Origin: Trichopria drosophilae
Lineage: Eukaryota; Arthropoda; Insecta; Hymenoptera; Diapriidae
Reading direction: 5' to 3'
DNA: 64,000 nucleotides
Assembly: GCA_030407085.1 (NCBI GenBank)
Contig: CM059585.1
Coordinates: forward strand, 6,689,001 to 6,753,000
The notes under the pieces were generated by a model. It was not told where the DNA came from. It made no database searches and saw only the letters and a list, made by a program, of their open reading frames with translations. A program made the translations under genes and the position numbers. Of this stretch, positions 42,641-54,834 are shown one piece after another. Position 1 is the first letter of the stretch, and each line of letters opens with the position of its first letter.

Positions 42641-45171
42641 TCTGGTACGGTACATATATACTTGCTACAATTTTCTGAAAAAATAAGTTATTATTTTGGA
42701 AAATTGTGTGAAAGCTATAATAAAAATTCGTCTATTCTTTCCAATTATTTAAGATATTAGACTAATTTGTTATGCCATTTTACTTTAAAAACACATCAAC
42801 TCCTTTGTTTACTCATTATTACTCGTTTGTGGCGCCAAGACGGTAGGTGTCTCTGATGTCGACGTTTTTGCGCGCAAGCACTTGCACTTCCCTGTGATTC
42901 GTGTTTGTAATGAATATATAGTATATTTTTAAGCACAGTAAATAGAAATGCAGTTTATGAATCAATTGCCGAATGATAAGCGAAACGGTAATAAGTAAGA
43001 AGCAGAGCAATGAAATGCCATTGTTGCGGAACAGTGCCAAATCGGCTTTGTATTTATGCGCCGATGGAGCGTTTACTTCATTCTTTGTATATCGGTATAC
43101 TTATTAATTGAATTCTAATAGGTATTTTTTAGATTAAAGAAAGTTATAATTCTCATCTGCGGGTGTACCGGGAGAACAATAGACATTTTTAAAACGACCA
43201 GAATTATTTATTATTTAGTTACAAATAAATCAGCTGTATATAAAATTTTTTTTTTCGATTTTATTAAATGGTTTTATACAATTTACTGCTTATTATTCTC
43301 CATATATGTACCTATGGTGAACTTCCTCGCTATTGAAATTAAAAACTCTTGAAATCAGTATGGAATTTACGGTAATCCGCGAAATTCCTTTCTCTTGAAT
43401 GTATAACGGGAAAAATCCAACGTTCCATATTGCTCATACGTTTTTTTGTGGGTTTACGTGCGTTCTTCATTTTTACGTTTTCTCCAATAATCGAAATTAT
43501 TATGATGATCTATTTTATATGATATAAATAAAAAAATTGGATTCGTGATATATTCGTACGAATTCGATAGTATCAGAAAGGAACAAATAATTTGAAACGT
43601 TGAAAAACAAAAAGTCAACAAAAATGTTACAGTTATTTAGTTTATTTACGATTGGTACTTTATAATTGAAGAAAAATTCGGAATATTTGTACCAATTTTA
43701 AGTACTTTTTGATTTCTAAACTTTCCATTTTTAGTTTTTATGATCGCTTCAGTTAGTAAAATGGTTTTCTTCGTAGTAATAGCCTAATCGAAATTCATGA
43801 AGGATTGTTAGAAAAAGTTTTGGCAAATTATATATTGTATAGTGATTATTGCCATTACCAATGAATCGTAACAGTGACAAAAATAATCACTGCTTCAACT
43901 AGCGAAAATTCACTGGTACTTCAAATCATATATTTGATTATAGAAATAGTTATTACTATTTTTAATTCTGATAATATTAGAAATGACGGTTTATATTTAA
44001 TAATGCATTCATAATTGAGTAATATAATTTCAAAATATTCTCCCGATATTATAGAATTCAAAGAATTTAATTATAAATTCCATCGTGGGTATCTCACGAT
44101 TTTAATAAAATTGAACTAATATTAAATATTAAATTAACAAATAAGAAAGTATTATTATTCCCGCAAGCCTTGCTAGAAACGTTAGTATTTATTTCTTTCA
44201 CATTTATTGATTGTGGAGATATAACACAAATTTCATTGGACAAATGGATAATAGAATTTAGTACATTAGCACAAACGTAATTAGTACTAATATATTGAAG
44301 TAAGTAAATCTAGTATAATTATGAATTTCATGCTTTAGAAACATCCTTTTCAGGTTTCGCGGCAATTTATGTATTTTATTGCTTAAAAGCAACACATTTT
44401 ATCAATAACAAAAATCATTTACTAAGATCTTTAAATACCCAGTTAAAGTTTGGCCTGTAATTAATTTTCTAGTAAAAAACCACTAATTCAAATTCACTTT
44501 TCACTGCTGCATTAGTAGTTTTTGACTACTTCATAATTAGACAGAAGAGTCTCTTTACTAGCACCAAGTAGAGAACTTGTTTTTGTTTCAATTACAAAGA
44601 AAGACGAAAATTGTCCTTTTTAAACTTAACAATGGCACGCGTTTCCAATATAGAAAAAATAGCAGATTACATAGCGCATCTTTTGTTCGTATGACAATGT
44701 GGATGAAACCCTGCAGCGGTTTTCTATAGCCGTGCATGCGTATTCAACAAATATGTTCAAACAATGTTCCACATATTTTTTATGGAAAAAATGGTGTTTG
44801 GAGATTTCTGATATTAGGGAGTACAGAATCAGATATATTACTCTAGAATATATGAGAATTAGTTTTACAACACAATTATTTATACTCTACAACTATAATA
44901 TTAACAATAATTATAGTAAATGATACAATATATGGGAAAATTTTAATTTTATGTTACAGTGTAATTCACTCACCTAAATGTTACTTTTTACGCTTTTGAA
45001 ATTGTGATATTCACTTCGAAATTGTCTTTTTAGATTAAGCGTCTCAGTATATCTAACATCGATGTAAAGTGTCCCAAAAGTTAAGCATTATTTTTGTTGA
45101 TCGCTCATAAATAAGACATCTTTGTGGCTATAAGCTCAGATAAATAATGGAGACAATAAAAGTATCTGCAT
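42641..45171. other. no gene seen
   Basis: A+T-rich sequence with no supportable gene. Open frames at 42819-43040 and 44699-44923 are short and unrecognised. Confidence 0.4.
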
Positions 45172-46466
45172 TTAACCCATTAACGCCTGAAATGACAATT
45201 TTTATACTTCATTTTCAATCAAGTATTTCGTATCAAAATCAAAGTTGAAAACAATTGAGACGTGCGTATCCTACTGTATTCGAGGTCGCTCTTCAAGATT
45301 CCGAGGTCAAAATTGTGTTTCAGCCATCAGAAATTCCAATATGGCGCCAAATATGAAAAAAATTTCCAAAAAAAGGAATTTTTTATACTTATCAATTTTT
45401 TTGGAGCTATTAGAATATTGGGATTCTATTGAAACTCTGAACAAAGGTAAACAAAATACTTCAATTTTAGGGAAAAATTTTACTTTTATACCCTACATCA
45501 TTCTAACGACCTCAAAATGGCGTCAACAATGAAAATGTCTATGAGAAATTTCTGGACGCTCTAACTCAAAAACTACGAACTTTAAAAAAAAAATGCCCAG
45601 AATGAAAAGTTCTTAAAATTCATCAAGCGATATAGAGGAATTTTTTCAAAAATTTTTGATGACATTTTGAGACATTTTTTTTCAATATTTTTTTCAAAAT
45701 TGTAATTTATTTACAAAAAATTCTGAAAAAAATTTAGTGTATTCTCTGATGAATTCTAAGAGTTATTTGTTCTTTGCAATTTTTTCGAAAAGTAGATAGT
45801 TTTCGAGGAAATGAATTTCAAATATTATAGTTTAGGATTTTTTCCCCCAAAAAACTATTGGAAAAAAATTGCAAAGAACAAAAAACTCGTAGAATTCATA
45901 AGTGAATATACCAAATTTTTTTCCGAATTTTTCATAAATAAATTATGATTTTGAAAAAAAATTTCCCAAAATGTCATCACAAAAATCTGAAAAAATTCCA
46001 CTATATTTCTCGATTAATTCTAAGAACTTTTCATTCTTAGCATTTTTTTATAATAGCACGTAGTTTTTGAGTTAGAACGTTCAGAAATTTTTCAAAGAAA
46101 TTTTCATTGTTGACGCCATTTTGAGGTCGTTAGAATGATGTAGGGTATAAAAGTACAATTTTTCCTTAAAATTGAAGTATTTTGTTCACCTTTGTTCAGA
46201 GTTTCAATAGAATCCCAATATTCTAAGAGCTCGAAAAAAATTGATAGGAATAAACAATTCCCAATTTTTGGGAATTTTTTTAAAAGTTCGGCGCCATATT
46301 GAAATTCCTGATGGCTGAAACTCAATTTCGACCTCGGAATCTTGAAGAGCGACCTCGAAAATAATAGGATATGTAGCTTTCAATTGTTTTCAACTTCGAT
46401 TTTGATATGAAATACTTGATTGATAATGAAGTATAAAAAATGCCATTTCAGTCGTTAATGGGTTAA
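45172..46466. mobile_element. 1.3-kb foldback element with TTAACCC ends (piggyBac-like MITE)
   Basis: The two halves are inverted copies over almost the full length around a centre near 45,819. The tips read TTAACCCATTAACG and, inverted, TTAACCCATTAACGAC; TTAA followed by CCC is the pattern of piggyBac ends. The same peptide, including LLEYWDSIETLNKG and ILTTSKWRQQ, can be read from both arms on opposite strands (45245-45532 plus, 46104-46325 minus). That is a consequence of the palindrome, not evidence for a gene. It has no transposase. Confidence 0.88.
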
Positions 46467-49339
46467 GACACTTGAAATTGAAGATTCTTTGTTGATTCGA
46501 GCATCTTCGGAAATATTCGGTAACTCTCGCATACATAATAACATAACCTATTCTACTCATGCTTCCAATATTTCAACAGGTACGAAATTCCTTACTTCGG
46601 AAGCGGAAAATTAAGTGTTAAATAACTAATTGTCACTTTGAAATATCTGCAGATTTCCTCAAAACTTACTAATAACGAAATTAATTATTTTATTAATTTT
46701 AATTTAGTCAAATCAAAAGTTGACCCATTGTATTGAATGCGCTATTTTGAGTTCTACTTCAAAAATAATAAAAACCATTGCCATTTTCATGGAATTAGAT
46801 GCACTTTGAAATCTACCGTTTTAGTTTCGACATTTTTAATTTTTTAATTCTTAGTTTTATTTATATCTCCCAAAGAGATATTCTTATTTGTATATATCAA
46901 ACACAAATATATCAAACATAGAGAAAATGCGATAAGCTATCAAAGAATTGAACAAAAATAAACACGAATAAATACAAATGAAAATTAAAACAGCACTACT
47001 TTGTCATGATAAAAATATTACTTTTATTATTTTATACAGTTGGGTCCCGGTATATTTACCCTCGTATTTACCCACTCGGTTCCTCGCCTTCCCCTCCTGC
47101 CTTGTTATATTTACCAAAAGAAGGCGAGCGCCGCGTCTCCCACTCCCTTCCTTAGACCCTAGCCCGCAAGGTGGAGAAAAAGAGAGCGGCGACATGTAAA
47201 TATAACGAGGCGGAACCGAGCAAAATGCTGTAACGTAAATATAGCGAAACAATTATACCGGGACGCTACTGTATATTAATAATTTTCCATATCTCAAGTC
47301 CTTATCGGAGAATAGTAATGTTTTATATTTTTTAAAGAAATCTTTAATCTTCCTATAGAATTTCTACTAGAAATATATACAAACAAAATCTGAGAGAGAA
47401 AACATTATTTTTTTGCAAACATTTTAAACGCTCTTCCTTTACCTATAGACCCAATAATAACTTATTTGAAATTTGATTTTTTTGTTATTTTGGTTATTTT
47501 ATATTGGATTTTTAAAATTTTTACATCGTGTCTAAAAGCAGATCTAAGCATATTATTTTTATTCTGTCAATTATAGCAAGTTTAACTTGGAAAATTGAAA
47601 ATAATAAAAAAAAGTTCCAAGTTCAGACTTGAAGAAGGCTCCTAAAAAGTTTAAAAGTTTTGCAGTTTAAAAAAATTATGTTACTTATCAAACTCCAGAG
47701 GGATATTTATTTTAATACTTAGAGGGAAATGAAGATGCTGACAAATAACATTTTTTACACGTATTTGTAATTATGGCATATAAAATGTAAGAAACTTTCG
47801 ATAAGTGTTGGAATTGCATTCTAACTGGGTAGATAATTTTTAAAATTTTCAAGTAAATCCAGCACATAAAAACCTGGCTTGTGACTTTTTATAGGGAAAT
47901 ATTACTTGGTGTATTTTATTATTTTATGTTGCCTTTTCATTCAATTAATAAGTCGATTTATTCAATTCATTTAAAAAAACGTACAGTAGAAAGTGTTCAA
48001 AAAAAATGGAGGAAGTTTGTATTGCATATTAGTGCATCAGAAAACTCACATAAATCTACAAAGCTGTCACATATTTTTTTTTCTATTTTCATTCGCAGTG
48101 TATTAGTTAACTCCCATAACTTTGTTTCGTCGATGCTTTTGATAGTTAAATCTGACAGAAAATTAATAAAAAGTATTTTTATATTGTTGGGTTTAGTGCT
48201 TTTTTACTTTCTTTTTTAATAATTTATTTTCAATCCTCTATTTGAACGGTTATTAACTTTACTTACAATTAAAATCTATTATTATAGTTAGTGTTCGTTC
48301 TTTACGTTTGTCAACGTTTTTCCAACGTTTTTTTTTTAATTTTCCGAATTTGTACAATTTTTATTACAAATAAAAATATTCAATTCTATATATAACATTA
48401 AACAAATGAATTCGTAATCAGAAGGCAAAATATGCAGTTTTACCTAATGTTTTGTTATACTCTCTATCTAACCGGTCACCAAAAATTAACATTAAAAATA
48501 TTTTATTATTACGAATAGTAGTCAAGAAATTAATTTACTTATTCATGATATGTAATATTGGGCAAGGTAGATTTCGCGAAATTAATTTTTGTTTGACAGA
48601 TTTTGTTGAACCAAACTATTAGGAACTTTACTTTTTTCTAAAATATAGAAAAATATAGAAAAAAAACTAATATCAAAAGAAAAAATAAATTCCCTTGGTT
48701 CCAAAATGAAAGATCAACTTTATCCTTTAGGGAGGTCCTAAAGGAAAGTTTTCAAGGCAATAACAAACGTGATGTGAAATTCTCACTAGCTGAGGTGACA
48801 TCGCCGACGTATCGTATATCAAAAAAAGGCGGCAAAGTATTAAAACTGTAAGGATAATCGATGTTCATAACGACCTCGTGGTTCCCTGTAAACTCGTTCA
48901 AAGTTTCAAATTTCACATGTTAATACAGGAATGTTGGTCACGAAATTTGGAGTTTAGGATGTTATTGTTCCAATGAAACAAGAAAAGTCAGTATTAAAGA
49001 TGTTACATGAATCGGGATGCAAATGAGTGTTTGTCATAAACTCAAAATAATCGCGGATGAATTCATGTATAAAAAAAAAGACCTGACAATTGTTCTGCAG
49101 TAAGTAGATTATACGAGAAATACGAGATTTTAATCTGAGAGCTATTAATTTTCAAGTATGTCGATATTTAAAAACTTTTAATCCATGATAATGACGTGTG
49201 AATAATTTATTTGCCATGATGCCATTACTTTCGAAAATAAATAACCACAATGTGGGAAATACAAACAATTTTCTTTTTAACTTTCGTTTATCGTGTTTCA
49301 TGACATTTCTTCTGTATTTTTTTGAGTTTCGGAAAACTT
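46467..49339. other. gene-poor stretch
   Basis: Apart from the MITE at 47035-47273, I see only A+T-rich sequence. A perfect 9-bp inverted repeat, TCCTTTAGG-GAGGT-CCTAAAGGA, lies at 48723-48745. The 112-codon frame at 47881-48219 is rich in Phe, Ile, Lys and Ser as expected by composition and is not recognised. Confidence 0.4.
47035..47273. mobile_element. pogo-like MITE with CAGTnGnGTCCCGGTATA ends
   Basis: The left end is TACAGTTGGGTCCCGGTATA; inverted, the right end begins TACAGTAGCGTCCCGGTATA, with TA at both tips. The centre is GC-rich. It has no transposase. It resembles the 14.2-kb family in size and in its CAGT start, but the rest of the ends differ, so it is a separate family. Confidence 0.8.
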
Positions 49340-50110
49340 ATTTTTTCGCTTTTTCATTTACTCCGAGTCAAAATTGAAAAGATTGACCGAAAATGTAATA
49401 TTTATACTTCTGAATTTTGTTGAACAATTCGAATTTTAGAATTCCACTGAAAGTATGTACAAAAATGGATACTATTTGAATTTTAGGGAAAAATTTGTAA
49501 TTTATACCCTACCCTAAGGAACGACCTCCTCAAAATGACATTAAAATGAACATTTATGTGCTCAGAAACTATGAGCTTTTTTAAAATGCTAAATTAGTGC
49601 TTAGAAATCATGGAGAAGTATATCGGAATTTTTCCAGATTTTTCTTTCCATTTTTTATTTACATTTTTTAACAAATGTCTGGAAATTGACAAAAAATTGT
49701 GGTATGCTCATTCTACATTTTATTCGAAGCATTCTTTGTATATTTCTTTTATTATAGGAATTTTATGAAGCATTTTTTGTTCTTCGGAAAATTTTAAAAA
49801 GTTTATAATTTTTTCAGGAAGCGAATTAAAAATATTAGGATTTTTTTCCCTCATGAACTATAAATTTTTGGAAAAACAGCTGAAGAGAGTAAATGTTGGA
49901 ATTCACCAAAAAATATACCAAAATTATTTCAAAATTTTTCAATAATTTTTGAAAAAAATTTCAGTATATTTCTCGATGATTCCTAAACAATTTTAATTCT
50001 TATCATTTTTTAATAGAAGCTCATAGCTTTTTAGTTACAGCGTCCAGAAATTAAAAAAAAAATGTTCATTGTGATGCCATTTTTTTTAATCGTGAATGGT
50101 ACAACAGTTT
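49340..50110. mobile_element. decayed relative of the 45.2-kb foldback element
   Basis: The words TTTTAGGGAAAAATTT, TTTATACCCTAC and AACGACCTC...CAAAATG, in that order, occur here as in the left arm at 45.46 kb. TTTTTAGTTACAGCGTCCAG near 50030 corresponds to the right arm. Many substitutions and indels show it is older. A shorter fragment with AAATTCTCAGAATTCATTGA lies at about 52,480-52,900. Confidence 0.55.
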
Positions 50111-53100
50111 TGTACTTAACTTTCGTTTGTTACAAATGAAATATTACACTATTATTTTGCCTCCTTATGTAGCATTATCAAAAGTAATCTCAATAGAACC
50201 TACAATTATGAAGGTTCTCTTTAAAGCAGTAAAAAATTAATAAACTTTTGGAAAAAAACATTCTTTTAAAGCGTTTTAACTTTGTTTACGAGTTTATGAT
50301 TTACACACCAATTTATGATTTAGTGATAGAAAAACATTCGTATTCCATTAAAGATTTATTTCCTTTTCTCATTTATCTCTCCATTAAAAAACTTTTAATT
50401 TCAACAAGTGAATTTAATTTACATAAAGGTAAAAGTATGTAACTTAATTACAATGAAAATTGTCCATTTATGATAATTAGACACACCTAACCAAGCCCTA
50501 ATGTATTTTCGAAAATAATTGCTGTTTTTTATCTGTACCACTCAGAAAATAAATATGAGAGTTTCAGAAGAAAGAGACTTTTTGATTAAATTACATTTCC
50601 GAAAACTATGAGCTGAAAAGTTTCGTTTATGCTGCTCAAAGGCAGATTTTCGATATTGTTTCGTATCCTGTGAAAGAGAACTGAGAATAGTTGATTCGTT
50701 AAAACGTTATTAAAGTTTGAATCGGCAAAGTTCAAAATTAATAGACCAACTCGCTGTTTACCTTTCTAAAGTTTTATATTCAATTTTTGTTTATTAAATA
50801 TCTAAACTGAATACAATTCATTGCAAATTTTGCAGATAATAATCTGATATGTGATCGCTTTGCATTATTACAGAAATAAGTATTCCTTTTAAATAAAAAC
50901 AAAGGACAACCGAATTGAAAAAAAGATCAATTTTCATGATAAATTACTTAAAAATAATGCCTGAAAATGCATATGTATAATCTTTAAAAATGTTCCAAAA
51001 TTACTTCAGTAAGGTTGAGAATTAAACAAATTTAAAAATCTTTGTATTAACAAAGTATGCTTAAAATAAATGCTCAATTATAGCTCAAACAATACTAATT
51101 ATATCATACACCATGTAGAAAACAAGACCATTTTTATTGAGTAAACAGATTAGCAAAAGAGATTGAAACGTATGCATAAGGATTGATCAAATATGTACCT
51201 ATTCAAAAATTTATATTTTGATTTAAAACCAGATATGGAGAAAAGTCAATATGCTATGATTGGATTACCAGAATTAAGTAGCGTTATCTACTATTAATTT
51301 AGACATTACTAATTCCTAAAGAGCCTTTTTGAATTTCCCAGTACACTGATTGAAAGTATCTTTTTGATTAAAACATAATCACTTTTCTTAATAAATGATT
51401 AGGGTATTTCTCATTTTAGAAAATCGTGTATAATCACTTATTATAGAACTAAATAATCTCTAAAATTGTTAAAGGATGTAGAATGCTCAAGAAATGTGAA
51501 AATGTTCGGCTTAAAAGTTTGGATTTTGAATGATAAATTAATTATTATGAAATGATATAATGTACTATAAAAAAGTTTCGAGTACCAATTCCGCAACTAA
51601 TGGCAATTTAAAAAACATTTACATAACCGACATTACCAGTATATTTTTACGATGTATGCGTTAGATTCATTTATACGAGAATTCCAAACAAACAGTTTTA
51701 ACCGTCATAACATTGGCATACCTCAAATTTAGGAAAAGAAAACTGTACAAAATTGAAAATTTGACTCACAAAGATACAAAAATTTACAAGATATCGATAA
51801 GGTAAATAAACAAAATCTATTACAACATTATTTTTCTATAAACGTATAAATTAGTTTGTCATGAATCCAGTTTGATATACAACTGTATTAAATTATAGCT
51901 ATGATTTACTAACGAGATACTAATTATGGCGATTTGACGCCCAACGCGTGGATCATTTACGGTCAATAAATTACTGAGTACGCTATTATGCTAATTTTTT
52001 CTTGAGTACTGAGAAAATTAGCCAAGCATTTGCAGCAGATCTCAGAATTTTAAGATGTTTTTTAAAACTTCCGTTCATCTTAATTCTTTTAATATTGACA
52101 TTAGCAAAATTATTTGAATACAAGATTACTTGTCAATATTTAACCCAATAAGTCCCAGATCTCAATTTTTTATGAATTTTCTTTTCTTTTACAGCGGAAA
52201 TAAAAAAATATCGGACATGCAATATTTCACGTAAAATTTCTTGTTCTTTCAGAATATTACCAAAGAAATCGTCTAAAACGGTGCATAAATAGTTATATAC
52301 AATATGTAACAGAAAAATGCAATTTTTTCTATAACAAAATTTTTATTTGAAACCGGTCTAATATGCATCCTTCTTCACCTACAAAAATGTCTTCTACTCC
52401 TAATTTTTCAGTCACGTAGGGTCTGAACAACGAAATGTAATATAACAATCCTATGCGCTTAGGACCAAAAAAACTATGCGCTTATTAAGAAAAATTACAA
52501 GAGACAAAATTCTCAGAATTCATTGAGGAATACACTGGAACTTTTGTTGATATTTTGAAATTTGTTGTATTTTAATTTATTGAAAATTAAACAAACTTTA
52601 TAAAAATTTAAAAAAAAAATTCTAGTATAACCTTTGATTCCAATTCCAAGCATTTTTTAAATTTTTTTTTTACTTCATTATCAATTTGATGACATTACAA
52701 ATTTTTTTCAATTTTTTCCAAAATTTCTATACGGTCCAGGATTTTTTCTTCGAAAACTAGAAAAATTGCGGCGAACAAAAAATAATTGGAATTTATCGAA
52801 AATATACCTACATTTGTTCAGAACTATTCGTACTTTTTTTTTAATTTTCAAAAAAAATAATCTAAAAAATTCATCGAAAATTGACGATATTTGGGACTTC
52901 ATTAGTTAAATAAACGTATGCATGCTGCACTTATTAGTATACCCGTTAATTTTAAGTCAAACACTATGTAAATATGTACCACGCATCCAAAATTCAAATT
53001 CGGACTGGGGTTGATTCGTAGCTGTGGGATGTAAATATTCATATCCATAATTAAATGTTTGCCTTGCAACTATTTTAAGTGTACAAAATGAAACCAGAAA

Positions 53101-53630
53101 TCGTGGTTGACAAGAGAATAAATTACCAATTAACAATGCCATCAATGTTTCGAATGCTGATTAAACTACGTTACTAAATGTTGGTATTATAAGATACGAC
53201 AATTACCATTGTCAAGATTTAAATAAGTAGTAAAAGTTCTGTTTCCATTTCCAACAACACCTAAAACTATTGGATATTCGCTTGAAGTAACAAAAGTTCA
53301 AGTTTCAACCCTGCATACCTTTTAAAGTTGACAGTTAGCTGCACTGATGTAATTAGCTGATACGATTTAAGACTACGTTAGTATTGTGTCGCTGCTTGTA
53401 ACATCAAGGTCTAACAAAGACGGAGTACAAAGTTTTACATGAAAGATGAAATCCAATAACAACAGACCTAAGATTGGTATTATGGGTCAGGATCAACCTG
53501 AGCACACCATCGTGTTTTGATATTTCACCACCAGTAGAGATCTTTTGAACTTGGGATTTCTTTACGCTGTTGAAGGCCAACTTATACAATTCAAGATTGA
53601 ATCATGTCGAGCTAAGGTTGTTATTCATTG
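50111..53630. other. gene-poor stretch
   Basis: A+T-rich sequence with one foldback fragment (52,480-52,900). The minus-strand frame at 53404-53589 (begins MYKLAFNSVKKSQVQ) uses codons less biased to A+T than its surroundings but matches nothing I know. Confidence 0.35.
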
Positions 53631-53639
53631 TTAGGCACA

Positions 53640-54830
53640 CGAGATCGAATGAAACCACCGAGACGTCAGAGATTCAACAAAGACGGAGAAGAAGTGATCC
53701 CCGAATGACGTGACGAGGGTCGTCCGTCCTTGTTGCCCTCGTGTCGTTCATCCATAATCATATGATCCGGCTGATCCATGGACGACCGGCGAGACCGTAA
53801 TTGAATTAGGCGAATTAGAGGCCTCGCCTGTCGCTCTAATAGGTTAACCTAACTTTATCTAAGTAGAACTAGCACTGTTTGTGACCTACCCTGGGGCCGC
53901 GATTCACTCAATCGCCGAATCCGGCGCTGGGGAGGGATTCCCGGCGATCCCTCATAGAAGAATCCGGCAATCTCGGGGTTCCCAGGTCTGCGCCAGATGA
54001 GGACGCGAGTTTCGCGCGTACTTTTCGCTCTCGTCGCGGCGACGGACTGGCGGCCACCGGAATCTCTCGCTTGCTTGCTGGTTCCGAGCGGAACCCGCAC
54101 CCGTTTGTTACGAGGAGGGGACACTTGGTGCCTCAGCCCTGCGCGAGAGCGAGACAGAAACTTGCTCGCGCACCCTCGCACGAGTTCAGGGAGGAAGAGG
54201 AGGGTCGAACAGATGAGACGGCGGTCCAGTAAAGTTAGAGGAAGTACTATATTATGGCACCAGAACTGTAATACTGGTGGCATTGATAAGATGATAAGGA
54301 TGAATTTCTAAATATTTGGTTCCAACCAAAAATTGGTGATAAAAGAAAAATTTGGTCCACGTGTTCCATTTGGACATCACTCGACATTGGAGTCATAACA
54401 TCCGGAAACGTCTGACAGTTGACGAAGTCGGAGTGAGATATAAGTGGATAGGATTGAAAGGATGGAGGGTGGGTGGAATCACCCCCTGAACGTTTCCGTC
54501 ACGTTTCGTCTATTGATCGATCTACCGAAGCCACGGTGAAGCGCGAGAGGTGCTGCGCGGTGACATGCGCTTACTCCCTGGTCGAATCCTTTCCTCGACG
54601 TAGGGTACACTCTCTCGACGAGGCCGTGGCTGCTGCTCCTGGTCCAGCTGGTGCCGGAGGCTGAACGCCGAACCCCACCTCTCCTAGGTCTTTCCGGGGG
54701 CGCGATCGAGGTCCGCTATGATCCTGGTGTAATTGGGTGACTTCGCCGGGGATTCCCGAAGTTTCCTCGTTCGAGGCGACCGGAATAATTTCATAGACGA
54801 TTTCTTCCAAGAATGGGATATAGGTGCCCT
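53640..54830. promoter_or_regulatory. GC-rich island, possible promoter or untranslated first exon
   Basis: This 1.2-kb block is strikingly GC- and CpG-rich compared with everything around it. It contains CpG-dense words such as GGCCGCGATTC, CTCGTCGCGGCGAC and GGGGGCGCGATCG. On the minus strand a GTAGGT donor lies at 53889-53884 after CCCCAGG. Since rdgB needs an untranslated exon to the right of 23.73 kb, this is one candidate, although 30 kb away. It could also start another gene or be foreign DNA. Open frames on both strands (53855-54283 minus, 53997-54311 plus, 54571-54810 minus) look like products of GC richness. Confidence 0.35.
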
Positions 54831-54834
54831 ATAA

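Noticed and set aside
45245..46325. Two similar peptides on opposite strands taken as a gene pair
   Set aside because: Both come from the arms of one palindromic element; neither has transposase features.
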